NCBI GenBank assembly: GCA_947500035.1
Contig: CANMQP010000018.1
Coordinates: 1-64,000 of the forward strand
DNA length: 64,000 bases
Direction of reading: 5' to 3'
Source: an uncultured Kiloniellaceae bacterium
GTDB taxonomy: Bacteria > Pseudomonadota > Alphaproteobacteria > Kiloniellales > Kiloniellaceae
The translations under genes were made by a program, and so were the position numbers. This document shows, piece after piece, positions 25,124-33,779 of the stretch. The notes below the pieces were generated by a model. The model was not told the DNA's origin, ran no database searches, and saw only the letters and a program-made list of their open reading frames with translations. Numbering within the stretch: position 1 is the stretch's first letter; each line of letters begins with the position of its first letter.

Positions 25124-25900
25124 TCACAAAATCTGCCCCAAAAATTCCTGTGTCCGGGGGTCCTTCGCCTCGCTGAAAAACGTCGCCGGCGGACCATGCT
25201 CGACAATCACGCCGCGGTCGGTGAAGTAAATATGGTCCGCCACTTCCCGGGCGAAGCCCATTTCGTGGGTGACCAGCATGCAGGTCATGCCGTCCTGGGC
25301 CAGTTCCTTGATGGTGACCAGGACCTCCTTCACGGTCTCGGGGTCCAGGGCCGCCGTCACCTCGTCGAACAGCATGATGTCCGGGTTCATGGCCAGTGAT
25401 CTTGCGATGGCGACGCGTTGTTGCTGGCCACCGGAGAGTTCGCCGGGATAGCTCTCTTCCTTGCCTTCCAGGCGTACCTTCGCGATCAGCTTGCGCGCGC
25501 GCGCCTCGACCTCGGCCTTGTCCTGTTTCAGGACCTGGACCGGCGCCATCATGACGTTCTGGATCGCGGTCTTGTGGGGGAAGAGGTTGTACTGCTGGAA
25601 CACCATGCCGACCTTTTTTCGCAGGGCCAGCTTGTCCAGGTGGGCGTCGTGGACCTCCTGACCCTCCACCCGGATCGAACCTGAGTCGATCGGGTTAAGC
25701 GCGTTGATGCAGCGAATCAGCGTTGACTTGCCGGAGCCCGAGGGGCCGATGATGCAGATTACCTCGCCCTTCATGACGTCGAAGGTGATGCCCTTCAGAA
25801 CTTCCAGGTCGCCGAAGGATTTACGCACCTCTTTCAGGGATACGATGGGCTGTTCCGGGGTCCAGCTCCCAGCGGCGGCTGCTACGTTGCTGTCAGACAT
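25124..25900 (-). CDS. Polar amino acid ABC transporter ATP-binding protein
   Basis: This 258-residue ATPase of the polar amino acid uptake family (GlnQ/AapP type) has Walker A GPSGSGKST at about residues 53-61, the signature LSGGQQQRVAIAR, and the Walker B region IMLFDEVTAALDPE, where the usual DEPTSAL is DEVTAAL. A switch histidine lies in LVTHEMGFA. It is the last gene of an operon binding protein-permease-permease-ATPase that runs right to left, 11 bp after the second permease. It energises uptake of an amino acid or related cation whose identity is open. Confidence 0.93.
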   Translation of the reverse strand: MSDSNVAAAAGSWTPEQPIVSLKEVRKSFGDLEVLKGITFDVMKGEVICIIGPSGSGKSTLIRCINALNPIDSGSIRVEGQEVHDAHLDKLALRKKVGMVFQQYNLFPHKTAIQNVMMAPVQVLKQDKAEVEARARKLIAKVRLEGKEESYPGELSGGQQQRVAIARSLAMNPDIMLFDEVTAALDPETVKEVLVTIKELAQDGMTCMLVTHEMGFAREVADHIYFTDRGVIVEHGPPATFFSEAKDPRTQEFLGQIL

Positions 25901-25911
25901 AACCTCGGTTC

Positions 25912-26823
25912 CTATAACTTAACCGCGAACTTGCGCTCGAGCCGGATGGTCAGGCGCGCAATCGGGTAGCAGTAGACGAAAAAGATCACCAAAACAAAAC
26001 TGTAGAAGGGAATCAGAAGCTCCGGGTGATTGTCCTCGGCCTCGATGGCCTGGCGGGTCAGGTTCAGCACCTCGTCGACCCCCAGGATTGAGACGATGGG
26101 CGTGGCCATGGTCAGGATCGCATACCAGTTCATCCAGGGCGGAATCATGCGCTTGATACACTGGGGCAGGATGATCTCGAACAGCGTTTGCCGTCGCGAG
26201 AAGGCCAGACTCTCCGCCGCCTCCCACTGGGCCGTCGGCACGGAATTCACCGCGCCGCGCACGATCTCGGAAATGTTCGCCATGATCGGCAGCGCCAGGC
26301 CGATCACTGCCTTCATCCAGTCGGGCACCGGGATGATCAGGCCGCCGATCTGGATCTCGAAGGGAAAGGACAGCATCACGATGAAGAGCAGCACCAGCCA
26401 GGGTGAATTGCGGAAGGTCTGAGTGATCAGCCAGCAGCTCTTCGCCATCACGGGATTATGCGAGATCTGCCCCAGGCCCAGCAGAACGCCGAAAACCGTG
26501 CCGATGAACATGGTCAAAAAACTGATCAGAATGGTCAGCGCAAAGCCGGTGGTGACCAGATAAGGGATCCAGCGCAGCAAGGCCTCGAAGGCCTGCCCTG
26601 CCGTGAAGCCGCTCCCCTGAGCCATGGCAGACAAGGGCCAGATCGCAGCGGCAAAGACCAGCGCGAAAACCGCCCAGGCCGGGACACCCGCGAGCCAGCG
26701 GCTGAAACCGATCTCGCTCGGCGCCGCGTAGCCGGCCTTGAAGGAATGCAGGACCGGCAGGTCGGTCTTGGCGGCGGCGGTCACGCCGGGGATGGAGGCG
26801 CCACGTAGAGGGTGCTTCGTCAT
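25912..26823 (-). CDS. Polar amino acid ABC transporter permease (second)
   Basis: This inner-membrane permease of about 303 residues has a His/Met-type ABC permease domain in its C-terminal two thirds (TFRNSPWLVLLFIVMLSFPF, IVRGAVNSVPTAQWEAAESL with the EAA loop). A hydrophobic N-terminal region precedes it. I place the start at 26823, where GGGGG lies just upstream and the ATG overlaps the end of the preceding gene; another ATG at 26835 is possible. It pairs with the permease encoded immediately upstream. Confidence 0.9.
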   Translation of the reverse strand: MTKHPLRGASIPGVTAAAKTDLPVLHSFKAGYAAPSEIGFSRWLAGVPAWAVFALVFAAAIWPLSAMAQGSGFTAGQAFEALLRWIPYLVTTGFALTILISFLTMFIGTVFGVLLGLGQISHNPVMAKSCWLITQTFRNSPWLVLLFIVMLSFPFEIQIGGLIIPVPDWMKAVIGLALPIMANISEIVRGAVNSVPTAQWEAAESLAFSRRQTLFEIILPQCIKRMIPPWMNWYAILTMATPIVSILGVDEVLNLTRQAIEAEDNHPELLIPFYSFVLVIFFVYCYPIARLTIRLERKFAVKL

Positions 26824-26824
26824 A

Positions 26825-27601
26825 TCAGCCCCCATAACCCGGGATGCGCATCGCGCGCTCCCAATTGTTCATGCCCACGACCACGACACCGACCAGCGCC
26901 AGATAGGCGAAGAAGAGGAAGGTCATCATGGGATACTGCGCCGATGGGTAGTCGTTCCAAATGGTGACCGACTGATAGAGCAGCTCCGGCACTGCGATGA
27001 CGAAGGCCTGGGTCGTGGTCTTGACCAGATTGACCAGGTTGTTGTTGAGCGCGGGAATGGACACCCGCAGCGCCAGGGGAAAGACGATGTGGCCATAGAT
27101 CTGCAGGCGCGTATAGCCCAGCGACTCTGCCGCCTCCTGGGTCGACTTCGGCACGGCCTCGACCCCGGCGCGGAAGATCTCCACATTGAAGGCGCCGGCA
27201 AAGAAGGAGAGCGAAATGATCGCCCAGCCCACGTTGCTGATGATCGGAATCTCCAGCCAGCCGTCCGGCGAATAGGTCGGCGTGAACTGCCCCAGCGCAA
27301 AGTAGAAGAAGAGCAGCTGCACGAAGGGCGGCGTGTTGCGGAAGAACTGAATGTAGCCCGCAACGATGGCCCGCAAGACGGCACTCTTCGCCCCTTGCAG
27401 GCCCGCGCCGACGACGCCGATCACCAGTGAGAAAAGCACGCATACCACCGAGAGCTGGACTGTCATCCACAGCCCGCTCACCACCTTGTTCCACTGGGTC
27501 GCCTCGTAGAAGAAGATAAAGTTCCAGGTGGGATTGTTGGCGGCCACCTCCCGAAAGAACTCTTGTATCGCCTCTATGACATCCCCCTTCAAATCCGACA
27601 T
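26825..27601 (-). CDS. Polar amino acid ABC transporter permease (first)
   Basis: This 258-residue membrane protein carries the amino acid ABC permease fold: FFRNTPPFVQLLFFYFALGQ, then the EAA loop FRAGVEAVPKSTQEAAESLG. The start is taken at MSDLKGDV (27601), because the frame further upstream runs into an inverted-repeat region. It lies 324 bp after the binding-protein gene, a gap filled by hairpins that could separate its expression from that of the binding protein. Confidence 0.9.
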   Translation of the reverse strand: MSDLKGDVIEAIQEFFREVAANNPTWNFIFFYEATQWNKVVSGLWMTVQLSVVCVLFSLVIGVVGAGLQGAKSAVLRAIVAGYIQFFRNTPPFVQLLFFYFALGQFTPTYSPDGWLEIPIISNVGWAIISLSFFAGAFNVEIFRAGVEAVPKSTQEAAESLGYTRLQIYGHIVFPLALRVSIPALNNNLVNLVKTTTQAFVIAVPELLYQSVTIWNDYPSAQYPMMTFLFFAYLALVGVVVVGMNNWERAMRIPGYGG

Positions 27602-27642
27602 CTTGGCCGATCTCGGCGTCGAGACCGTTTCTCTGATCCTCA

Positions 27643-27765
27643 CGTAGCGTGGTGCGACCCAAACGAATTTAATCCGTTTGGATAAGTCGCCCCACCAACT
27701 TTAAGGTTAGTGGGCCGATTCACCCAACACTTGGTCTCCAAGTGTTGGGATCGGGACACGCTACG
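27643..27765. repeat. Cloverleaf-like inverted-repeat element in an ABC operon
   Basis: An outer 9-bp stem (CGTAGCGTG at 27643-27651 with CACGCTACG at 27757-27765) encloses three consecutive hairpins. These are CCAAACG...CGTTTGG (27659-27681), CCCACCAAC...GTTAGTGGG (27691-27714, one mismatch) and the perfect 12-bp CCCAACACTTGG-TCT-CCAAGTGTTGGG (27723-27749). It lies between the binding-protein gene and the first permease gene. It is not a tRNA: there is no T-arm or acceptor consensus. It could be a mobile palindromic element or an mRNA processing or stability structure. Confidence 0.7.
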
Positions 27766-27838
27766 CTGCGGTTCTCGAAACAGCCTCTCCTGAAGCTCGA
27801 CTCAAGCTGACGAATTTGCGCACTGAACCCTGACAAAA

Positions 27839-27855
27839 GACACCCGCCGGGTGTC
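27839..27855 (-). terminator. Terminator or attenuator after the binding-protein gene
   Basis: On the minus strand GACACCC-GGC-GGGTGTC is followed by CTTTTGT: a perfect 7-bp stem and a short T run, 70 bp after the binding-protein stop. Partial termination here would favour excess binding protein over the membrane parts. Confidence 0.6.
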
Positions 27856-27925
27856 GGCGGCGCGTCATTGTAGTTCACGCGAGTGGGAGCGGCCATTGGC
27901 TTTGACCGCCCCCACGCGCAAGACC

Positions 27926-28756
27926 TTACTTAATCCAGTCGGCGAAGCGTTCTTTCTGGCTTTGCAGGTAGGCGGTCGGCTGAATGCCCCACTTCTTTTC
28001 CAGCTCGATCAGCGTGCCGTTGCGGTGCCAGTTGTACTGCATGCCGGACATGAAGTTACCGAAGACACAGTTCTGCTCGGCTTTGGGCACAGCCAGCGCC
28101 CAGGGGTTGTCGTCCTCAGTCTTCAGGGGCATCTCAAAGGCTTCCCAGTTGCCCGAAGAGAGGTCGGCGACAATGGAGCTGTCATCGTAGACGAAGGCGA
28201 TGCACTTCTTGTCGCGCAGAGCCTGCTTGGCTTCCGCATTGCCGCCGAAGGCCACGACCTTGGCGCCGTAACGTTCTTCAACGATCTTATTGTAAAACGC
28301 GCCCTGCTTGCCGCAGACCGGACGGTCGCGCAACTGCTCCCAATTGGCGAATTTCAGGGCCTTCGGCGCCAGGATGTTGGTGCCCGAGGTATAGTAGTTC
28401 GGCCCGACGATACCGACGATCTCGCGGCGGTCCGGACGGTCGGACATGGTGGCGATCATGAGGTCGATCTTGCCCTGTTCCAGGAACTGCATGCGGTTGG
28501 AAGACTGGACGGCGACGGTCTCCAACTCCACACCCATGGCATCGGCCACGGACTGTGCCATGTCGATTTCCATACCGACCAGATTTCCGCTCTCGTCCCG
28601 GAAACCCCAGGGCTTGTAGTCGGCCTTGACGCCCACGACCAGCTTGTCGCGCGACATGACCTTGTTCCAGACCTCATTGGTGCATTGCTCGGCAAAAGCG
28701 CTGGTCGCGGTCAGCGTCATGGCCGTTGCGCTCAAAAGACTGATAGCTTTCCTCAT
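27926..28756 (-). CDS. Amino acid ABC transporter substrate-binding protein
   Basis: This 276-residue periplasmic binding protein (SBP family 3) has a signal peptide ending at TSAFA-EQC. The ligand core is typical: KLVVGVKADYKPWGFRDESG, LVGMEIDMAQSVADAMGVEL, QFLEQGKIDLMIATMSDRPD and the second-lobe segment VCGKQGAFYNKIVEERYGAK. The DRPDRRE stretch is the usual Thr/Arg region contacting the ligand carboxylate. First gene of the transporter operon. The RpiR regulator gene lies 205 bp upstream on the same strand, followed divergently by the amine-catabolic operon, so that operon's substrate may be the ligand. Confidence 0.92.
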   Translation of the reverse strand: MRKAISLLSATAMTLTATSAFAEQCTNEVWNKVMSRDKLVVGVKADYKPWGFRDESGNLVGMEIDMAQSVADAMGVELETVAVQSSNRMQFLEQGKIDLMIATMSDRPDRREIVGIVGPNYYTSGTNILAPKALKFANWEQLRDRPVCGKQGAFYNKIVEERYGAKVVAFGGNAEAKQALRDKKCIAFVYDDSSIVADLSSGNWEAFEMPLKTEDDNPWALAVPKAEQNCVFGNFMSGMQYNWHRNGTLIELEKKWGIQPTAYLQSQKERFADWIK

Positions 28757-28961
28757 GGTGTTCTCCCGTTTCCTTGCTAGATGTTTTTTGCTTGTGACGC
28801 GCTCGCTTGGACAATTGACCCTTTGGGCTCGTGAAGACCAAGAGGCGCACTCTTCCTGCTCTTTTATGTCATCCCAGAGTTACTCTGCACTGCTGCGCCA
28901 GCATAGCATAGGCCCGAAACAGAGATCCTGCTCTCCACCCTGTCCATCGAGACGCCGCTCT

Positions 28962-29846
28962 CTAAGATCTCGCAGAACCTGTTTCCTTCTCCTCATCCCA
29001 GTATTCGCCGTAAGCATGGCGCGCGGCCTCGATGGTCTCGATCTTGGTCAGGGTTTCCGGTCCGGCGCGCTTCAACATGGTACTCAACAAGCCCTCGATG
29101 ACCGTGACCTGCGCGGCGATCGAGGGAAAATAATGCGGGGAATCCGCAGGCGCTACCAAGGCCACGTCGGCAATGCGCGCCAAGGGGGCGGAGCGCCGGT
29201 CAGTCACGGCAACGACCTTGACACCCGCCGCGCGCGCGTCCTGACAGGCGACCATGGTTGCGCGCGAGTAGGGCTCCGAGGAAAACGCGATCACCGCATC
29301 TTCCTGGCTCAGATCATAGAGGGAATTGGCGATGCTGCCTCCCTGGGTGCGCAGCAAAGACCAGTTGGGAAAGGCCATGCTCGCCACATAGTGCGCATAG
29401 ATGGCCAGCGAAAACCCGCTCATCATACCGACCACCTGCACGCTGCGTGCGGAAATCAGCAGGTCCGCCGCTTGAACCAGGTTCTCCCGATAGCCGGAGG
29501 CCAAAAAGCTGTCGATGTTGCCGACCACCGCTTCGGCCTGCTCACGCATGGCCTCTTTCCGGTTGCCCGCATCGGCCTTCAGGGCGCGTGCTCGGCCGGC
29601 GAAACTCGCGTCCGGGTCATGGCGGCTCGTGACCATCGCCCGGTAACTATGCCGGAAGGTCTCGTAGTCCTCGCACTGGATCGCGCGGGCCAGGCGGGAC
29701 AAGGTCGCCGGTGCAACCCCTGCCCGCTCCGCGAGGGTCCGCATGGAATAGAGCGCGACATCGTCGGGATGATCCAAGACATAGCGCGCCGCGATCTTCA
29801 ACCGAGGCCCCAGGCGCTCAAAAGCCGCATCAAGGCGCGTATGCAT
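28962..29846 (-). CDS. RpiR/MurR-family transcriptional regulator
   Basis: This protein of about 294 residues has an RpiR-type N-terminal helix-turn-helix (IAARYVLDHPDDVALYSMRT, LAERAGVAPATLSRLARAIQ) and a SIS sugar-phosphate-isomerase-like domain in the C-terminal half (VVGMMSGFSLAIYAHYVASM, VIAFSSEPYSRATMVACQDA). I prefer the ATG at 29846, which has GGGGA five bases upstream; an ATG at 29858 is also possible. It is divergent from the FAD oxidoreductase operon, and a 9-bp inverted repeat in the gap is the likely operator. RpiR proteins often control catabolism of amines and taurine-like compounds as well as sugars. Confidence 0.87.
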   Translation of the reverse strand: MHTRLDAAFERLGPRLKIAARYVLDHPDDVALYSMRTLAERAGVAPATLSRLARAIQCEDYETFRHSYRAMVTSRHDPDASFAGRARALKADAGNRKEAMREQAEAVVGNIDSFLASGYRENLVQAADLLISARSVQVVGMMSGFSLAIYAHYVASMAFPNWSLLRTQGGSIANSLYDLSQEDAVIAFSSEPYSRATMVACQDARAAGVKVVAVTDRRSAPLARIADVALVAPADSPHYFPSIAAQVTVIEGLLSTMLKRAGPETLTKIETIEAARHAYGEYWDEEKETGSARS

Positions 29847-29885
29847 GTCGATCCCCATTTCACGACAATAACCACTTGACGCGAC

Positions 29886-29913
29886 TGTTTCAATCACAAT
29901 TACTATTGAAACA
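29886..29913. promoter_or_regulatory. Probable RpiR operator
   Basis: TGTTTCAAT-N10-ATTGAAACA is a perfect 9-bp inverted repeat between the RpiR gene and the divergent FAD oxidoreductase operon. A third half-site, CTGAAACAG, lies at about 29928-29936. Confidence 0.6.
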
Positions 29914-29955
29914 AATGATCCACACCCTGAAACAGTTCGAGACCGGCCAAGGGAC

Positions 29956-32445
29956 ATGAGCAGGACCACCGCGAATCAGGCGCTCCCCGCCACAGCCTCC
30001 GTCGTGATTATCGGCGGCGGGATCATGGGATGTTCCACGGCCTATCACCTTGCGAAACGAGGTGTGAAGGACGTCGTCCTTCTGGAACGCAAGCAACTCA
30101 CCTGCGGCACGACCTGGCACTCCGCCGCCCAGGTGCGTCAGCTGCGCTCGACCCGGAACCTGACCCAGCTGATCAAGGACTCCGTGGCGCTTTACGGCAG
30201 TCTGGAAGCTGAAACGGGCCAGTCCACAGGCTGGGCTCAGACCGGCTCCCTCTCCATTGCGACCAATCCGGATCGTCTGATCCATATCCGGCGGCAAGCA
30301 GCGCTCGCGCGACTTTACGATGTCCCGGTTCAAGAACTCTCGGCGGCAGAGGTCAAAGACTTCTGGCCACTGGCCCGCACAGACGATGTCATCGGAGCGA
30401 TCTATTCGCCGAGCGATGGCCGCGTGAACCCCTCGGATCTCTGCGCGGCGCTGATGAAGTCCGCCAAGGCCTGGGGCGTGAAGGTTTTTGAAGACACCCC
30501 TGTGACCGGCTTCATCAAGGATGGAGCGCAAATCACCGGCGTCGACACCGCGCAGGGCCATATCGCATGCAGAACAGCGGTGATCTGCGGTGGGCTGTGG
30601 AGCGGCGAAATCGCCAGGCTTGCAGGTGCGGCCATTCCGATCCAGGCCTGCGAGCACTTCTATCTTCTCACCAAGCCGGTCGAAGGGATCATCGGCCACC
30701 TGCCAACCCTGAGCGATCACGACGGGCACCTCTACATCCGCGATGACGTCGGCGGCCTGCTGGTCGGCTGTTTCGAGCCCATGGGAAAGGCGATCCGGTT
30801 GGAGGATCTGCCGAAAGACTTCGCCTTCGACCTGCTGGGCGAGGACTGGGATCATTTTGAACCCATGATGCTGACGGGCCTTCATCGCATCCCGGCGCTG
30901 GAAACCGCCGAGGTGCGCACGCTGCTGAACGGCCCGGAGAGCTTTACGCCGGATGGCAGCTTCCTCTTGGGGCCTGCGCCGGAAGTAGACGGCCTCTACC
31001 TGGGCTGCGGCATGAACTCGGTCGGTGTGGCAACGGGTGGGGGCGCCGGAAAAGCGCTTGCAGCCTGGATCGCGGAAGGCGAGGCCCCGATGGACCTCGA
31101 CGAAGTCCACCCTGCCCGTTTCCACCCAAGCGAAGCGCAACCGGACGCAATCTTCGCGCGTGCGCCCGAGGTTCTGGGTGAACACTACGCGATTGCTTAT
31201 CCTGGACGAGAGCACAAGACTGCGCGCAATCTTCGCCGCACCGCCACATACGACGCGTTGGTTCGTGCCGGCGCCAGGTTCGGTCAGCGCTTCGGCTGGG
31301 AACGCCCGCTCTACTTCGATCCGATGAACAGCGTCGACCAAAGCCTGACCTTCGGAAAGCCAGGTTGGTTCGACATCGTGGGCGAAGAATGCCGCGCCGC
31401 CCACGAGGCGGTGGCGCTCTTCGAACAATCGAGTTTCGGAAAGATAGAGGTCAAAGGATCGGACGCAGAGACCTTCCTGCAACGGGTCTGCGCCAACGAT
31501 ATGTCCCGTAAGCCTGGAAGGGCTATCTACACAGCCATGCTGAACAACAAGGGCGGCATCGAGAGCGACCTTACGGCCTTGCGGATTTCCTCTGACGATT
31601 ATCTGCTGATGCCCAGCACCAACCGTATCCGGCGCGATCTGGCCTGGTTGCGGCGGGCGCGGCGCGCAGACGAGAGTCTGACCATCACCGATGTCACCGA
31701 GGCCTTCTCAGTCTTTGGCGTCATGGGGCCAAAAAGCCGGGACCTGTTGCTTTCCCTGAGTGCTGCGGATCTCTCGGATGCGGCTTTTCCTTTCTTCTCC
31801 CACAAGACCGTCTCTATTGCCGGTATTGATGTTCGCGCTGTCCGACTCTCCTATGTCGGCGAGCTGGGCTGGGAGTTGATTGTGCCCAACTGCGCCGCCA
31901 CCGCGCTGTACGATGCCTTGCTGCGGGCCGGGAGCGATCACGGCATCCGCCTGGCGGGCGCCCATTCGCAAACCGCGCTGCGGATCGAGAAGCAGTTTCT
32001 CGCCATCGGTCACGACATCGGACCGGACACGACACCTCTGGATGCGGGCCTCGGCTTCGCGGTGAAGCTGCACAGCGGTCCCGACTTCACCGGACGCAGT
32101 GCTCTGCTGGCGCAGCGAAAAGCCGGTCCAAAAACCCGGCTCGTAACAGTCATACCGCAGGAAGAAAATATCTGGCCCATCGGTCACGAACCCCTGCGTT
32201 GCGATGGCCGCTACATTGGACAAATAACCTCCGCGGCATTCGGGCACAGAATTCAGAAGCCCGTCGCCCTCGCATACGTCGCAACGGAGTTCGCCCGGGA
32301 GAGTCAGGAACTGCAGATAGATATTGCAGGAAGCCTCCATCCTGCCACACTCTCTTTGCAGGCGGCCTTCGATCCGAAGGGTCACCGCATGAAATCCGGT
32401 GTGCCAACCGCCGTTTCACGCCCACAGGAAAGCCAAGTTTCATGA
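29956..32445 (+). CDS. FAD-dependent amine dehydrogenase with GcvT domain (dimethylglycine/sarcosine dehydrogenase-like)
   Basis: This 829-residue two-part enzyme has a DAO-type FAD domain from about residue 15 (GGGIMG at 20-25) to 390. It contains LTCGTTWHSAAQVRQL, where the His of the TWH motif corresponds to the residue that binds FAD covalently in dimethylglycine dehydrogenase. A folate-binding GcvT/aminomethyltransferase domain follows at about 430-800. Such proteins remove an N-methyl group and pass the carbon to tetrahydrofolate. The exact amine cannot be read. First gene of an operon overlapping the aminotransferase gene by 4 bp (ATGA). Confidence 0.88.
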   Translation: MSRTTANQALPATASVVIIGGGIMGCSTAYHLAKRGVKDVVLLERKQLTCGTTWHSAAQVRQLRSTRNLTQLIKDSVALYGSLEAETGQSTGWAQTGSLSIATNPDRLIHIRRQAALARLYDVPVQELSAAEVKDFWPLARTDDVIGAIYSPSDGRVNPSDLCAALMKSAKAWGVKVFEDTPVTGFIKDGAQITGVDTAQGHIACRTAVICGGLWSGEIARLAGAAIPIQACEHFYLLTKPVEGIIGHLPTLSDHDGHLYIRDDVGGLLVGCFEPMGKAIRLEDLPKDFAFDLLGEDWDHFEPMMLTGLHRIPALETAEVRTLLNGPESFTPDGSFLLGPAPEVDGLYLGCGMNSVGVATGGGAGKALAAWIAEGEAPMDLDEVHPARFHPSEAQPDAIFARAPEVLGEHYAIAYPGREHKTARNLRRTATYDALVRAGARFGQRFGWERPLYFDPMNSVDQSLTFGKPGWFDIVGEECRAAHEAVALFEQSSFGKIEVKGSDAETFLQRVCANDMSRKPGRAIYTAMLNNKGGIESDLTALRISSDDYLLMPSTNRIRRDLAWLRRARRADESLTITDVTEAFSVFGVMGPKSRDLLLSLSAADLSDAAFPFFSHKTVSIAGIDVRAVRLSYVGELGWELIVPNCAATALYDALLRAGSDHGIRLAGAHSQTALRIEKQFLAIGHDIGPDTTPLDAGLGFAVKLHSGPDFTGRSALLAQRKAGPKTRLVTVIPQEENIWPIGHEPLRCDGRYIGQITSAAFGHRIQKPVALAYVATEFARESQELQIDIAGSLHPATLSLQAAFDPKGHRMKSGVPTAVSRPQESQVS

Positions 32446-33779
32446 GTCATGTTTTTCCCCGCCACACCAAAGCGAAACTGCCCGTCGCGTCCCACGGCGA
32501 CGGCGCCTATATCATCGACAGTGACGGCAAACGCTACCTCGATGCCTGCGGCGGGGCCGCCGTTTCCTGCCTGGGCCATTCGGATGCCGAGGTGACCGAG
32601 GCAGTACGCAGCCAGATGAACTCCATCGCCTTCGCCCATACCGGGTTCTTCACCTCGCCGCCCGCCGAGGCACTGGCTGAAAAACTGATCGGTCTCGCGC
32701 CCGGCGATCTGGAGCGGGTCTACTTCGTCTCCGGCGGGTCAGAGGCCGTGGAGGCTTCACTGAAACTGGCGCGGCAGTACTTTGTCGAGATCGGACAGCC
32801 CCAGCGCAAACACATCGTTGCCCGCTGGCAGTCCTATCACGGCAACACCCTGGGCGCGCTGGCCGCCGGCGGCAACCGCTGGCGCCGCGCACAGTTCGAG
32901 CCGCTGCTGGTCGAGATGGCCCACATCGACCCTTGCTTCGCCTATCGGGGCCTGGCGGAGGGCGAGAGTGAATTCGACTACGGCCAGCGGGTCGCAAATC
33001 AGCTGGAAGACGAGATCCAGCGCCTGGGCACGGACAGCGTCGCCGCCTTCGTCGCCGAACCGGTGGTCGGCGCAACCCTGGGCGCCGTGACAGCGGTCGA
33101 GGGTTACTTCAAACGCATCCGCGAGATCTGCGATCAATACGGCGTGTTGCTGATCCTGGACGAAGTCATGTGCGGCATGGGACGTACGGGAACGCTCTTC
33201 GCATGTGATCATGACGGTGTTGCGCCGGACATTCTCTGCATCGCAAAGGGCCTGGGCGCGGGTTATCAGCCGATCGGCGCCATGCTCTGCACCCGCGGCA
33301 TCTACGACGCTATCGAGCAAGGCTCCGGCCTGTTTCAACACGGCCATACCTACATCGGCCATCCGACCGCCTGCGCGGCTGGCGGCGCTGTCCTCAAGCG
33401 ACTGGTCGATGACGGCCTGGTCGAGCGCGTCACACCTCTTGGTGAAGGCCTGCATGCACGGCTGGAAGCGCGTTTCGGTCAGCACCCGAACGTCGGTGAC
33501 ATCCGGGGCCGGGGTCTGTTCCGGGGCATCGAACTGGTGCAGGATCGCGAGACCAAGACGCCCTTCGACCCCGGCCATAAACTGCATGCAAAAGTAAAGC
33601 AGGCGGCCATGAACGAGGGGCTGATGTGTTACCCCATGGGCGGCACGCTGGATGGCCAACGCGGTGACCATATCCTGCTTGCACCTCCCTTCATTCTGGA
33701 GGATGCGCAGCTCGACGAAATCACCGACAAACTCGATCGTGCCGTTACAACCGCCCTCGCCCAGGCCGGTGCGGCATGA
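32442..33779 (+). CDS. Class III (omega) aminotransferase
   Basis: This 445-residue PLP-dependent transaminase resembles the 4-aminobutyrate/beta-alanine group. Visible motifs are VYFVSGGSEAVEASLKLARQ, the Asp-containing LILDEVMCGMGRTG and the PLP lysine in CIAKGLGAGYQPIGAML. The start at 32442 overlaps the previous stop (ATGA) and begins MSHVFPRHTKAKLPV; the open frame extends upstream but inside the FAD gene. It would convert an amino group, freed by the upstream demethylase, to a carbonyl. The next gene, a BKACE enzyme, also overlaps by 4 bp. Confidence 0.92.
   Translation: MSHVFPRHTKAKLPVASHGDGAYIIDSDGKRYLDACGGAAVSCLGHSDAEVTEAVRSQMNSIAFAHTGFFTSPPAEALAEKLIGLAPGDLERVYFVSGGSEAVEASLKLARQYFVEIGQPQRKHIVARWQSYHGNTLGALAAGGNRWRRAQFEPLLVEMAHIDPCFAYRGLAEGESEFDYGQRVANQLEDEIQRLGTDSVAAFVAEPVVGATLGAVTAVEGYFKRIREICDQYGVLLILDEVMCGMGRTGTLFACDHDGVAPDILCIAKGLGAGYQPIGAMLCTRGIYDAIEQGSGLFQHGHTYIGHPTACAAGGAVLKRLVDDGLVERVTPLGEGLHARLEARFGQHPNVGDIRGRGLFRGIELVQDRETKTPFDPGHKLHAKVKQAAMNEGLMCYPMGGTLDGQRGDHILLAPPFILEDAQLDEITDKLDRAVTTALAQAGAA

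Noticed and set aside
27643-27765. Cloverleaf considered as a tRNA gene
   Set aside because: At 123 bp it is too long and has no T-arm GTTCRA, no recognisable anticodon arm and no CCA-compatible acceptor. Kept as a structured repeat instead.
27851-28780. 309-codon plus-strand frame opposite the amino acid binding-protein gene
   Set aside because: The minus-strand protein has a signal peptide and full SBP motifs; the plus-strand frame is a codon shadow.
28626-29879. 417-codon plus-strand frame opposite the RpiR gene
   Set aside because: Arginine/histidine-rich shadow translation without domains. The minus-strand RpiR/SIS protein is well supported.
29890-31482. 530-codon open frame on the minus strand inside the FAD oxidoreductase gene
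   Set aside because: The plus-strand frame has clear FAD and GcvT motifs and couples to the next gene; the antisense frame has none.
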